Position numbers and translations under genes: made by a program. Of a DNA stretch of 64,000 nucleotides, positions 29,001 to 36,034 are shown in pieces. Numbering within the stretch: position 1 is the stretch's first letter; each line of letters begins with the position of its first letter. This stretch comes from Kitasatospora xanthocidica (GTDB taxonomy: Bacteria; Actinomycetota; Actinomycetes; Streptomycetales; Streptomycetaceae). Under the pieces are notes generated by a model. It was not told the DNA's origin and made no database searches. It saw nothing but the letters and a program-made list of their open reading frames with translations. The stretch is taken from the NCBI RefSeq assembly GCF_014656195.1, contig NZ_BNBY01000025.1:1-64000 (forward strand). The letters are read 5' to 3'.

Positions 29001-29130
29001 CGGGGACCAAGGCGCTACTGGCGGCAGTCAGATCAGGCCAGGCGGGAACGGGCAGATCGGGACGGGCGACAGCGCGGACGATTGCCACATCGGCGGCGAG
29101 ATAGGAAGCCGGAGGAATGGAGCGGCGCAT
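26026..29130 (-). CDS. LanB-type lantibiotic dehydratase (full length)
   Basis: About 1,034 residues. The N-terminal glutamylation domain has YLLRATSRPTPFGHFAGV, RYGRGALVPLLDMV and the PRLRYGRIILSPATW segment. The C-terminal elimination (SpaB_C) domain begins near residue 770 (LLASLYGDPERQ; WWFVRFRDPRQHLRLRI; YTETGRWGEGPAW). It should use glutamyl-tRNA to dehydrate Ser/Thr of the precursor. ATG 29130 lies 92 bp after the precursor stop, behind a strong hairpin. The frame is open to 29589, but the extra part overlaps the precursor gene in another frame. Confidence 0.93.
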   Translation of the reverse strand: MRRSIPPASYLAADVAIVRAVARPDLPVPAWPDLTAASSALVPGQVGWLREVWADEGLTEALALASPVLARQVVQLLSAGEPTPREVRRAALSTARYLLRATSRPTPFGHFAGVQAAGFGPAAEVRWGAEHHTVARASAAWVAQLIRQLEQTPAVLARLEVVANTTAHVRDDRLVIPHQPLFRSGSGTGTAEVSLRHTRPVALALALAHRPILFRAMADKLASEFPTAADWRIEDALAELVARRALITSLHAPATEPDPLGHLIAALEKDGAGQVPEAAGLLADLRAVEDGIAGHAQAPSRAARTEITRAMAAAGRPAMADRPVLAVDVCLDTDLVLPRTVADDAATAAGLLTRLSALPFGAAAWRSYHRRFYERYGRGALVPLLDMVADSGIGWPDGYPGAQPAEAPRFGERDELLASLAQRAALDLQREVVLDEQILDALDLGPAEGPRLPPHLEIVFRLRARSSQALDRGRFWLEVVSVARAAGVSTGRFLHILAPQHRAAFTEVLTNLPSMDEHAVTAQLSCPPLDAATGHVARSTATGQLVVSLTEHRPDTDDRVLRLEDLAVGCDGRRMYLAAPAHGVRIEASATHALNLRIHTAPMARLITELSRAQAAQVTLFSWGALASLPFRPRLRYGRIILSPATWRLSATELPPPRVPSAQWEDALLALLDRRRAPRRMLLAADSQGLPLDLDHPGHRVLLRSHLHSASHAVLVETPSPTDLGWAGGRAHEIVVPVTATRAPAWPRLPKPTTARILRRGHGDAPGTSRVLLASLYGDPERQNTVLTRHLPDLLTRLRHPAWWFVRFRDPRQHLRLRIALPGPDGFGPAAAVISTWVAEMHQAGLLSEVVYPTSYTETGRWGEGPAWAAAEQVFRADSAAVLAHLSQPARPERLALLTAHAVAIAAGFTGSPSAGLHWLIRNVPATPPAAIPRPVFREAVRLADPAGGFAALRTEPGGDTIVDTWAGRHRTLDAYRRFFPGPHTQGVSPDDVLGSLLHCSYARAHRIDFDDEAQVLHLARAAACARLSRDGDL

Positions 29131-29170
29131 GGCTGACCTCGGTGGTGAATCGGATGACGGCAGTAGGTGT

Positions 29171-29216
29171 CGGTCGGTGCCGCCGGAACGAGCGCTCCTT
29201 CCGGCGGCACCGACCG
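29171..29216 (-). terminator. 17-bp stem-loop between precursor and LanB: attenuator or RNA-stabilising hairpin
   Basis: CGGTCGGTGCCGCCGGA (29171-29187) pairs perfectly with 29200-29216 around a 12-nt loop. It lies between the lanthipeptide precursor stop and the LanB start with no U tract. Hairpins at this position in RiPP operons reduce readthrough or protect the short precursor mRNA, giving excess precursor over enzymes. Confidence 0.8.
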
Positions 29217-29222
29217 GGTGGA

Positions 29223-29393
29223 TCAGTGGAAGCCGGTGGTGCAGGCGCCGCAGGTCGAGCCGCAGCCGTCGTCGGTGAGCACCTCCAGGCTCGCCGCGTC
29301 GGTCCTCTCGACGGTGCTGACGTCGAGGTCGAACTCGTCGCCGATGACGACCGCCGTGGCGGCCTGGGGCCCGGCCGTGATCTTCTGGGCCAT
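29223..29393 (-). CDS. FxLD-family lanthipeptide precursor, 56 residues
   Basis: The leader carries GDEFDLDVSTVE, the FxLD box that names the family; the C-terminal core is DDGCGSTCGACTTGFH with three Cys and four Ser/Thr as ring donors. Start ATG 29393 has an excellent ribosome site (AAGGAGG, 7 bp spacing). It lies immediately upstream of LanB/LanC/methyltransferase on the same strand. The Asp-Asp-Gly at the head of the core is a natural succinimide/isoAsp site for the operon's methyltransferase. The leader cleavage point is not certain. Confidence 0.95.
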   Translation of the reverse strand: MAQKITAGPQAATAVVIGDEFDLDVSTVERTDAASLEVLTDDGCGSTCGACTTGFH

Positions 29394-29435
29394 TGATGTT
29401 CCTCCTTCTTGGGTTTTCCTTGCGAGACCTGGGGC

Positions 29436-29457
29436 CGGGGCGCGGGGATGCGCCCCG
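29436..29457 (-). terminator. 8-bp GC hairpin between oxygenase gene and precursor
   Basis: CGGGGCGC/GCGCCCCG with a 6-nt loop, directly after the oxygenase stop at 29460 and 43 bp before the precursor start. It may partly terminate or be a processing site separating upstream mRNA from the precursor transcript. Confidence 0.5.
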
Positions 29458-29459
29458 CG

Positions 29460-30347
29460 TCACCAGGAGACGGTGAGGCGGCAGTGCCGCTCGTCGACGG
29501 TCGACTGCGCTGCGGGGGCCTGCTGTCCGTGGGGAGTGCCCGCGGCATGGCTTTCCGTGTACGGGGCGGTGGGGCACGCCGTGGACCACCGCGAGGGGAA
29601 GCCGGGGCTGAGCGCGGATCGCGGTTCACCCAGCGCACGCAGTATCAGCCGCTCGCCCGAGAAGCCGGTGCGCCCGTGCAGCATGCGGTGGTTGTCCAGC
29701 ACGACGCCCTGCCCGGGGGCCAGGTGAAGCCGCAGGAGGTTCCGGTCGATGGCCTGGCACAGAGGGGGCAGGTGTGCCTCGGCGTCCGGCGAGAACCGGG
29801 CGAGGTCGTCCCGCCGCAGGCGCAGCCGCCAGCGGCCCGCGGGCAGCTGCTGGAGGACCGGGGCGAAGTGGCCGCCTGATCCACCGAAGTAGGCGGCCTG
29901 CTCGGCGGAGAGCGCCTCGATAGCGGCGGGGTGGTGCGCGGCCAGCTCGGCGAGGACGGCCTGGCCGTCCACCAGTAGGCTCTCGCCGCCCGTGTCACCG
30001 GCGCGTGTGCACGCTAGCAGGAGCAGACGGGGAGGATCGGGGTGCTGCGCGCACTCGGTGTGCACGGCCAAGGCGCCGCGCCCGAGGCCGGCGAAGCCCG
30101 GCCTCCCCGCGTGGCGGCCGGTGTCGCGGATGGCGGTCAACCCGTCCGGGTCGGCATCCCGGTGCCGCCACAGCGAGGACATCAAGCGGCCGACCGCCAG
30201 GAGAACGTCGTCGCGCCCGCCCAGCCCGGCCAGTCGCAGCAGCCCGTGCTCGCGCAGCACCGATTCGGCTCGCTCGCGCGTGGCTCCGACCAGCGCGCTC
30301 GCGGTGAACTCCTCGCCGCTCGTGGCGGCGGTGTCGTACGACGGCAT
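29460..30347 (-). CDS. TauD/TfdA-like Fe(II)/2-oxoglutarate oxygenase of the lanthipeptide operon
   Basis: 295 residues. The double-stranded beta-helix iron site is visible: His96-x-Glu98 in AVHTECAQH and distal His224 in MLHGRTGF, with a conserved Arg following. TauD-family enzymes hydroxylate or desaturate small molecules or amino-acid side chains using 2-oxoglutarate. It lies 66 bp upstream of the precursor, same strand, so it is a candidate tailoring enzyme (for example hydroxylation of the core peptide), an inference from position. ATG 30347 is preceded by GAGGGA. Longer readings to 32273 are shadows of the divergent genes. Confidence 0.8.
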   Translation of the reverse strand: MPSYDTAATSGEEFTASALVGATRERAESVLREHGLLRLAGLGGRDDVLLAVGRLMSSLWRHRDADPDGLTAIRDTGRHAGRPGFAGLGRGALAVHTECAQHPDPPRLLLLACTRAGDTGGESLLVDGQAVLAELAAHHPAAIEALSAEQAAYFGGSGGHFAPVLQQLPAGRWRLRLRRDDLARFSPDAEAHLPPLCQAIDRNLLRLHLAPGQGVVLDNHRMLHGRTGFSGERLILRALGEPRSALSPGFPSRWSTACPTAPYTESHAAGTPHGQQAPAAQSTVDERHCRLTVSW

Positions 30348-30420
30348 GGTGAATCTCCCTCGTGGGGCCGAGTGGGCGGGAGGCGACACACTCTCCACGC
30401 CCCACCGTCCTCGTGGAAAG

Positions 30421-30433
30421 TGACAGATTGTCA
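30421..30433. promoter_or_regulatory. TGACA-N3-TGTCA palindrome in the divergent promoter region
   Basis: A perfect inverted repeat TGACAGATTGTCA between the oxygenase start (30347, minus) and the Nudix start (30525, plus). Its position between divergent promoters and the adjacent XRE-type regulator make it a candidate operator. Confidence 0.5.
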
Positions 30434-30524
30434 AAGCGCGATCACCTGCCGGTGGGGCGTCGCCGCGCCGCGCGACTGCTACCTTCGACAGGCCCGTGCC
30501 CGCCTGCGCGCCCCGGAAGAAGCG

Positions 30525-30956
30525 ATGACCGGACAGACAGAACAGCCCTACGTGCCAACGGCTTTCCCGATCTCCATCAAGGGCGTCGTGCTCGACCCGC
30601 AGCAGCGGGTACTGCTGCTGAAGAACGAGCGCCAGGAGTGGGAGCTGCCCGGCGGGAAGCTGGAGGGGACGGAGACACCCGAGGAGCGGGTGGTCACGGA
30701 GATCCACGAGGAGAGCGGCTGGACGGCGAGTGCCGGGCCGCTGCTGGACGTGTGGATGTACGAGCCGATTCCCGGCCGTAAGGTCTTCATCGTCACCTAC
30801 GGCTGCACCGCCGCCGACGCACACCAGGCTCCGGTCGTCAGCCACGAGCACAAGGAAGCCGGCCTCTTCCACCGCGACGAGGTGCCCGGCCTGGTCATGC
30901 CGCAGGGCTACAAGGACTCCATCGCCCGCTGGTACGAGCTGCACGACCAGGCCTGA
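30525..30956 (+). CDS. Nudix hydrolase next to the lanthipeptide operon
   Basis: 143 residues beginning MTGQTEQPYVPTAFPISIKG. Nudix box GGKLEGTETPEE...TEIHEESGW: all acidic ligands are present, with Thr in place of the usual Arg of REUxEE. It is followed after 3 bp by the XRE-TPR gene, forming a two-gene unit divergent from the lanthipeptide operon. The substrate is not predictable. It starts at ATG 30525 (GGAAGAAG upstream); the open frame back to 30042 overlaps the oxygenase gene and is not real. Confidence 0.85.
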   Translation: MTGQTEQPYVPTAFPISIKGVVLDPQQRVLLLKNERQEWELPGGKLEGTETPEERVVTEIHEESGWTASAGPLLDVWMYEPIPGRKVFIVTYGCTAADAHQAPVVSHEHKEAGLFHRDEVPGLVMPQGYKDSIARWYELHDQA

Positions 30957-30959
30957 TCC

Positions 30960-32108
30960 GTGGCCCGGGTCGACCCCCACGGCGGAATCCGCTGGCACTG
31001 GACCACGCCCAGGGCCCAGGACATCCTGCGCCGCCGCGCCCTGCCCGAGATCCTCCAGTTCCACCGAGAGATCCATGGCCTGCCGCAACAGGAACTCGCC
31101 GACCTCCTCGGCTACTCCACCAGCTACGTCTCCCGCATCGAGACCGGCTCGCGCACGATCACCGACATCGGCGCCCTGCGCCACCTCGCCGAACGCCTCG
31201 GCCTCCCGCCGCACTGCCTCGGAATCACCGACGACACCGACGCAGACCACCAACTCGTGATCCAGCTCGCCGACTCCGTACTGCGCCTGGCCAGGACCGC
31301 CCGTCAGGCCGGTCACGCCACCACCGCCGTCGCGGAGCTGTGGCCGCTGGTCGCCCGTCTGGAGGCCCGCACCGCCGACGGCCACGCCGACCTCGACACC
31401 CTGCGCCTGCTCGCCCGCTCCCGCGTCGGCCTCGGCGTCGCCCTCGGTCACGTGCTCCCGGAGGAACGCCTGGCCACCGCGGCCCGCTGGACCGGCAAGG
31501 GCCTCAGCGTCGCCCGACGCCTGGGCGATCCCGCCCTGCACGCCCACGCGCTGCGCCACCATGGCAACGAGCTGCGCAAATCCGGCTTGCACCTTCGCGC
31601 GCTGGATCGGCTCGGGCAGGCCCGCGACGCGGCCCGCACCGCCACCGAACGCGCTGAGGCGGTCGTCCTGCTGGCACGAGCGGCCGGAGCCGCCGGGAAC
31701 GCCACCGTTTTCGACAAGGCAGTCGAGGACGGCCACCGACTCTTGGGCGAAACGGCCCCCACCGCGCTGTTCTCCGAGTTCACCCTCCACGAGGTCCGCC
31801 TTCGCGGTCTCATGGGTACCGGTCGGGTCGCGGAAGCCGTCCAGCAGCTCGATCAGGCACCGGCCGCCGGACTCGCGGCGACGTCCCAGTGGCGGATCAT
31901 TGCGGCTATCACCGCCGGTGAGGTACTTCTGCGACGAGGAGACGCGACCGGAGCAGCGCAGCAGCTGACCGCCGCGGTCGACGGGGCGACCCTTCACCGT
32001 CTGCCTCACCAGCTTCAGCGCGTCGTGCGGGCCAGCCACCGGTTGTCCGAGGTGCGGGAGCAGGCGGACGACGCTCTTGCGCGGCTGAGGGCCGAGATAG
32101 CGGCCTAA
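30960..32108 (+). CDS. XRE-family regulator with C-terminal TPR-like region
   Basis: 382 residues. The helix-turn-helix at about residues 35-85 (GLPQQELADLLGYSTSYVSRIETGSRTIT) is followed by about 250 residues of helical repeats (ARSRVGLGVALGHVLPEER; HHGNELRKSGLHLRALDRLGQARDAARTA). Proteins of this build sense small molecules or peptides and control adjacent metabolite genes. It is probably the local regulator of the FxLD operon, acting at the palindrome 30421-30433 (inference). GTG 30960 starts 3 bp after the Nudix stop. Confidence 0.85.
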   Translation: MARVDPHGGIRWHWTTPRAQDILRRRALPEILQFHREIHGLPQQELADLLGYSTSYVSRIETGSRTITDIGALRHLAERLGLPPHCLGITDDTDADHQLVIQLADSVLRLARTARQAGHATTAVAELWPLVARLEARTADGHADLDTLRLLARSRVGLGVALGHVLPEERLATAARWTGKGLSVARRLGDPALHAHALRHHGNELRKSGLHLRALDRLGQARDAARTATERAEAVVLLARAAGAAGNATVFDKAVEDGHRLLGETAPTALFSEFTLHEVRLRGLMGTGRVAEAVQQLDQAPAAGLAATSQWRIIAAITAGEVLLRRGDATGAAQQLTAAVDGATLHRLPHQLQRVVRASHRLSEVREQADDALARLRAEIAA

Positions 32109-32429
32109 AGCTCGGAGCGGGCTACCGACCCTGCCGGCGAAGCTCTTGACCTGCTCCGTCACGGTGTCGACGCCCCACTGCCCGGGGACCTTGCGGCCGA
32201 CCGATTCGAGCACCTCGTTCTCCTTCGCGCAGTCGTGTGCGGGCAGGACGCGGCCAGGGCGGCCACTCCCCATGCGGAGTGGCCGTACAGTGGTGCTCCA
32301 GCGCGGTGCGAGCCACGGTCAGCCCAACGCCCGGGTGGATAGGGAACGGGACGGAACCAGCCCACGCCTTGGGGGCGTACGGCCCGCACCGGGTCCGCAC
32401 GGGACGCCGGGCGGAGTCCGGGGACGCCG
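32109..32429. other. Intergenic, about 320 bp, nothing assigned
   Basis: Lies between the convergent XRE-TPR gene and HATPase gene. No recognisable gene; the open frames here are compositional. Confidence 0.4.
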
Positions 32430-32879
32430 TCAGGCGATCTCGCTGGGCACCTCGAGGTCGGCGTGCACGACCTTGCCTCGCGCCCACAGCTGGACACCCC
32501 ACTTGGCCTTCGTGAGGCGGTGGACCAGGTCCAGCCCCCGTCCGGACTCAGCCGAGGGGCCGGCGTCGATGCGCACGGGCATCGACGCGGAGCCGTCGGA
32601 GACCAGCAGACGCACAATCCCCGCGGCGGGGCGGCGCACGGCCACGACCATGAACGTCTGGCAGCCCGTCTTCGCCGCGTTGCCCACCAGCTCCGAGATG
32701 ATCAGCTCGGCGTCCTCGACCAAGGCCTCCAAGCCCCACTCGGTGAGCTTGACGTTGACCAGGCGCCGGGCGGCACGTGCCGACTGAGGGGTGTACGGCA
32801 GCCGCAGGGTCGCCGGGGCCGGCCGGGCGCCCAGGGGCGCCTCCAGATCCTGCTGTGACCGTTCGAGGGTGGTGGTCAT
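32430..32879 (-). CDS. HATPase-domain (SpoIIAB/RsbW-like) serine kinase or anti-sigma regulator
   Basis: 149 residues. GHKL ATPase features are visible: N box ELIISELVGNAAK and G1-like VSDGSASMPVR, then ESGRGLDLVHRL (G2). This compact single-domain form is abundant in Streptomyces, often next to XRE/DUF397 genes, and is thought to act in partner-switching regulation. ATG 32879 begins MTTTLERSQQDL. The hypothetical gene 32914-33285 lies 34 bp upstream on the same strand. Confidence 0.85.
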   Translation of the reverse strand: MTTTLERSQQDLEAPLGARPAPATLRLPYTPQSARAARRLVNVKLTEWGLEALVEDAELIISELVGNAAKTGCQTFMVVAVRRPAAGIVRLLVSDGSASMPVRIDAGPSAESGRGLDLVHRLTKAKWGVQLWARGKVVHADLEVPSEIA

Positions 32880-32913
32880 CGCCGGTCCCGTCGGCGGTGC
32901 GGCACAGGACGGA

Positions 32914-33285
32914 TCAGCATCCGGAGTTCCTGGGGTCGGTGCCGTGTCCCGCCGCGCGACGAGAGACGAACAGACCGGCGGCCGACGACGAGAGCTCGCG
33001 CCGTCGCCAGCGGTCGCCCGCCGAGCGGCGCGGCGGCACGGTGCCGACCGGGGTGGCCGCGGTGGCCGGGTGGGCGGCGGCGAGGAAGGCGCCGCGCTCC
33101 CGCAGGATGTCGGCGAGCCGGTCGAAGGCGGTCGCGTGCTCGTCGTCGTGGACCATGCCGCGGGTCCAAGTGAGGACCCCGGCGGCCTTGTGATCCGCCA
33201 GGGCATCGGTGACGGCCTGCCAGCCGGGCCGGGCGGTGAGGGGCCGCGCGGGCACCGCATGCTGCGGAGGAGCGTGTTCAGTCAT
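32914..33285 (-). CDS. Hypothetical protein, 123 residues
   Basis: MTEHAPPQHAVPARPLTARPGWQAVTDALADHKAAGVLTWTRGM...; the middle (AFDRLADILRERGAFLAAAHPA) looks like a folded helical unit, while the tail is Arg/Ser-rich and may be disordered. No family recognised. It lies just upstream of the HATPase gene on the same strand, so probably co-transcribed. Confidence 0.5.
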   Translation of the reverse strand: MTEHAPPQHAVPARPLTARPGWQAVTDALADHKAAGVLTWTRGMVHDDEHATAFDRLADILRERGAFLAAAHPATAATPVGTVPPRRSAGDRWRRRELSSSAAGLFVSRRAAGHGTDPRNSGC

Positions 33286-33390
33286 CTCTATACGTCTTCC
33301 TCGTAGTCCTCCGTCACCGGAGGTCGGAGCGAATCGGCTGTCGTGCGTCCGTGATGAGCCAGCGAGTTAGCCGGCAACGCTCGGACGGAT

Positions 33391-33774
33391 TCATGCCGGC
33401 GGGGACGCGAGCACCTCGCCTCTGACGATCCGGGGCGGAGCCGCTGTTGGAGGGGTAGGGCAGAGAAGGCGCGCGGCCGCAGACACGAAGCAGGCACGGC
33501 GCACATGCCGGAGCCGTACGGCGGGAGCAGCCCCACGGAGCCTGTCGGTGGCCCTCAGGAACTCCTCGCACTGGGCGAGAGCGTCTCCGGCGATTCCGAC
33601 GTCGGCCGAGCGGGCCCTTGTGGCCCGGACCTCGCGGCAGATGTCGGCCAGCTCCCCAGGAGCGGCGTCGTCAAGTGGACCGGGTCCGGTCCACCACGTG
33701 AGTTCCGCAGCCAAGTAGACCAGCGCCCGTACGAGAACTGGGGATATCCGTCGAGCGTCGAAGGCACCGGCCAC
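33391..33774 (-). CDS. Hypothetical protein, about 127 residues
   Basis: An Ala/Arg-rich helical protein (VLVRALVYLAAELTWWTGPGPLDD; CEEFLRATDRLRG). No family recognised. The start (GTG 33774) has no good ribosome site, so the true N-terminus is uncertain. Confidence 0.45.
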   Translation of the reverse strand: MAGAFDARRISPVLVRALVYLAAELTWWTGPGPLDDAAPGELADICREVRATRARSADVGIAGDALAQCEEFLRATDRLRGAAPAVRLRHVRRACFVSAAARLLCPTPPTAAPPRIVRGEVLASPPA

Positions 33775-33823
33775 CTCGCTGTCGAAGACAGGACAGCTGA
33801 TGCCATGTTCGGTGGTTGCGTGG

Positions 33824-34090
33824 CTATACCTCTCCGAGGTCGACGGTGGACCGGGCAGGCGCTGGCCCGTGCGCGACCTGTTGCCGTTCCAGCTGCCGGT
33901 TGACGAGCAGGCCCAACAGGAGGAGGAGCAGGAGGTTGCCGGCCAGCCAGCTGGTTTCGAGCACAGCGCTCAGGTGATGGGGATGGGCATCGCTCTGCCG
34001 CGGACCTCCTCCCGATCCCCGCCTTCCGATCTCCGTGTGGCCGGAGTTGCTGGGCGCGACGATGGCGCTGCTCAGGGCGGGCGATCTCAT
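33824..34090 (-). CDS. Possible small membrane protein, 88 residues
   Basis: A single hydrophobic helix (WLAGNLLLLLLLGLLVN) follows a disordered N-terminus and is followed by a basic RQLERQQ stop-transfer. The Leu run comes from a GGAGGAGGAG-like repeat on the plus strand, so this could be compositional. Confidence 0.3.
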   Translation of the reverse strand: MRSPALSSAIVAPSNSGHTEIGRRGSGGGPRQSDAHPHHLSAVLETSWLAGNLLLLLLLGLLVNRQLERQQVAHGPAPARSTVDLGEV

Positions 34091-34199
34091 AGTGAGCCTC
34101 TGCGGATGGGCGGAGTTGATCAGCTCGACCGCTGCTGCGCGTCGAGCTTTCGGGGCATCAGAATGCCCGTGGTGAGGAGGACATGATCAGGTCTGAGGT

Positions 34200-34258
34200 G
34201 GACGTCTTGGGACGTCCTCGGTATCGTCCGAGGACCTCAGTACGTCCCAAGACGTCCC
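34200..34258. promoter_or_regulatory. Nested palindromic operator upstream of the HTH-DUF5919 gene
   Basis: Outer arms GGACGTCTTGGGACGT (34200-34215) and its perfect complement ACGTCCCAAGACGTCC (34243-34258) enclose a second inverted repeat CCTCGG/CCGAGG. The motif GACGTC or near copies occurs four times. It ends 13 bp before the start codon and overlaps the expected promoter, so it is probably an autoregulatory binding site. Confidence 0.65.
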
Positions 34259-34271
34259 ACTCGGGAGCGCT

Positions 34272-35021
34272 ATGGCGAACGAACGCCTTCGGTCGGCTCT
34301 GGTCATCCGTGGAGTCACCGAGAAGGAGCTGGCCGAGCACTGCGGCGTGGACGCCAAAACGGTGGAGCGCTGGATCCTCAAGAACCGCGAACCCTACCGC
34401 CGGCACCGCCAAGCTACGTCGGCCAGGCTGCAGATTGACGAGGACTACCTCTGGCCGGACGCGAAGTCCGAGGGACAGCGCCTCGACGAGGCCGATGCCG
34501 AGATCGTCCACGTGTATCCTCACCGGTCGTCCGTACCTCCGGATCTGTGGCTGCAGTTCGCCGAGCGGGCCACCACCGAGATCGGGGTCCTCGTCCACGC
34601 CGGCGTGCACCTCGCGGAGAATCCCAGGTGGCACCGGACACTAATGGACCGGGCGAGGTCGGGAGTTCGGATCCGCGTGCTGTTGGGTGATCCGGACAGC
34701 CCCGAGATCGCGCGAAGGGGCCAGGAGGAGGAGATCGGCGAAGGCGTCGCGTACAAGGTGCGCGAGGTCATGAAGCTCTACCGCCCGCTCTACGGGACGC
34801 CGGGCATCGAGTTCCGGGCGCACTGCTCCACGCTGCACAACTCTCTCTACAGATTCGACGACGACATCCTCGTCAACACCCAGGTCTACGGGGTGAGCGC
34901 CCCGCTGACGCCGGTGCTTCACCTGAGGCGGGTCGCCGGCGCCCAGCTGGTCTTGACCTACCAGCACAGCTTCGAAATGGTCTGGACCAGCGCAGTTCCC
35001 CTACCGAGGCAGGCATCGTGA
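34272..35021 (+). CDS. HTH regulator with DUF5919 (PLD-like) effector domain
   Basis: 249 residues. The N-terminal helix-turn-helix (GVTEKELAEHCGVDAKTVERWILKNREPY) is followed by a DUF5919 region with LHNSLYRFDDDILVNTQVYG near residue 195, a phospholipase-D-like half-motif that may bind nucleotide. Such proteins are linked in actinomycetes to adjacent Nudix genes; here the Nudix gene overlaps the stop codon (GTGA). ATG 34272 has GGGAG 5 bp upstream. The nested palindrome just upstream is the likely site of self-control. Confidence 0.85.
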   Translation: MANERLRSALVIRGVTEKELAEHCGVDAKTVERWILKNREPYRRHRQATSARLQIDEDYLWPDAKSEGQRLDEADAEIVHVYPHRSSVPPDLWLQFAERATTEIGVLVHAGVHLAENPRWHRTLMDRARSGVRIRVLLGDPDSPEIARRGQEEEIGEGVAYKVREVMKLYRPLYGTPGIEFRAHCSTLHNSLYRFDDDILVNTQVYGVSAPLTPVLHLRRVAGAQLVLTYQHSFEMVWTSAVPLPRQAS

Positions 35022-35488
35022 GCCGTACCGACTACTTCGACGACCCGCGCGCCCCGAAGGCCCAGCGGATCGTTCCCGCCGTGACCGCCTTCGTTGTCAG
35101 CGCCCAGGGCGAACTCCTGCTGGAGCGGCGCTCCGACAACGGCCGGTGGGGGATGCCTGGCGGCGTCCTGGAGATCGGCGAGGACCTTTCCGGCGCAGTC
35201 GTTCGCGAAGTGCGGGAGGAGACCGGAATCGACGTCGAGGTGACCGGGCTCGTCGGCACCTACAGCGACCCGGGGCACGTGATCGAGTTCTCCGACGGGG
35301 AGGTGCGCCAGGAGTTCTCGCTGTGCTTCCGGGCGAGGCCTGTCGGCGGTGAACTCAGCGCGAGCACCGAATCCTTCGAGGTTCGCTGGGTGTCGCGGGA
35401 GGAGTTGGAGTCCCTGGACATCGCGCCGACGACCAGGCTCCGGCTCGGACACGGCTTTCTGAACGAGGTTGCCCCGCATATCGGTTGA
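35018..35488 (+). CDS. Nudix hydrolase coupled to the DUF5919 regulator
   Basis: 156 residues with a textbook Nudix box GGVLEIGEDLS...REVREETGIDV and preceding GRWGMPGG, typical of ADP-ribose/NTP pyrophosphatases. GTG 35018 overlaps the regulator's TGA by a GTGA arrangement, so translation is coupled. The regulator may sense the hydrolase's substrate (inference). Confidence 0.9.
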   Translation: MSRTDYFDDPRAPKAQRIVPAVTAFVVSAQGELLLERRSDNGRWGMPGGVLEIGEDLSGAVVREVREETGIDVEVTGLVGTYSDPGHVIEFSDGEVRQEFSLCFRARPVGGELSASTESFEVRWVSREELESLDIAPTTRLRLGHGFLNEVAPHIG

Positions 35489-36034
35489 TCACGACCGGTC
35501 GGACTCGGCGATCCGCTTCTTCGTCCGCTCGACCATGGCCAGCAAGGCGGGCCGGGCAGTCGACACGGCTCGATGGACGACGTGGGTGGGGCCGTACCGT
35601 CGGAGGACTTCGTCCAGCCTGGAGACGGGGTCGACCTCGGTGCCGTCCGGGCCGCTGGTGAGGTCGCAGTAGGTGATCGCGTCCAGTAGCTCGGACGGCG
35701 GCCTGAGGAATTTCGCGAGCTCGGCGGACAAGCCGAGCTCGGAAGCCTCCCACTCCGAGGAGGAGTGGTAGGCAACGAGTGAACAGACTGTCGGATCGAC
35801 GCCGAGGCGGTCGAGGAACCGGGCGCCGTCGATCATGTGCTGACCGGTGTCTACGGCGGCCCGGGCGTAGCCGACATCATGGAGGACCGCGGCAACCGAG
35901 AGTAGCTCGGTGTCCGCTCCAAGCACCGGTGCGAGACGTCTGGCCTGTTCCAGGACCTGACAGGAGTGCGCCCAGCGCGAAGGCAACTGCGTGAGAAGCG
36001 ATTCGGCGACCCGACAGGCGGTGCTCAGCTTCAT
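35489..36034 (-). CDS. HD-domain phosphohydrolase
   Basis: 181 residues. The metal-binding HD signature is visible: RWAHSCQVLEQARRL (first His), VAAVLHDVGYA (His-Asp), then VAYHSS. It ends directly against the Nudix stop (convergent, 0-bp gap). HD enzymes hydrolyse nucleotides or phosphate esters; with the neighbouring Nudix gene this suggests a nucleotide-turnover neighbourhood, but the substrate is unknown. Confidence 0.85.
   Translation of the reverse strand: MKLSTACRVAESLLTQLPSRWAHSCQVLEQARRLAPVLGADTELLSVAAVLHDVGYARAAVDTGQHMIDGARFLDRLGVDPTVCSLVAYHSSSEWEASELGLSAELAKFLRPPSELLDAITYCDLTSGPDGTEVDPVSRLDEVLRRYGPTHVVHRAVSTARPALLAMVERTKKRIAESDRS

Noticed and set aside
33800..34186. Plus-strand 128-codon ORF opposite the possible small membrane protein
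   Set aside because: Glu/Gln-rich product of a GGAGGA repeat, without start context or domain.
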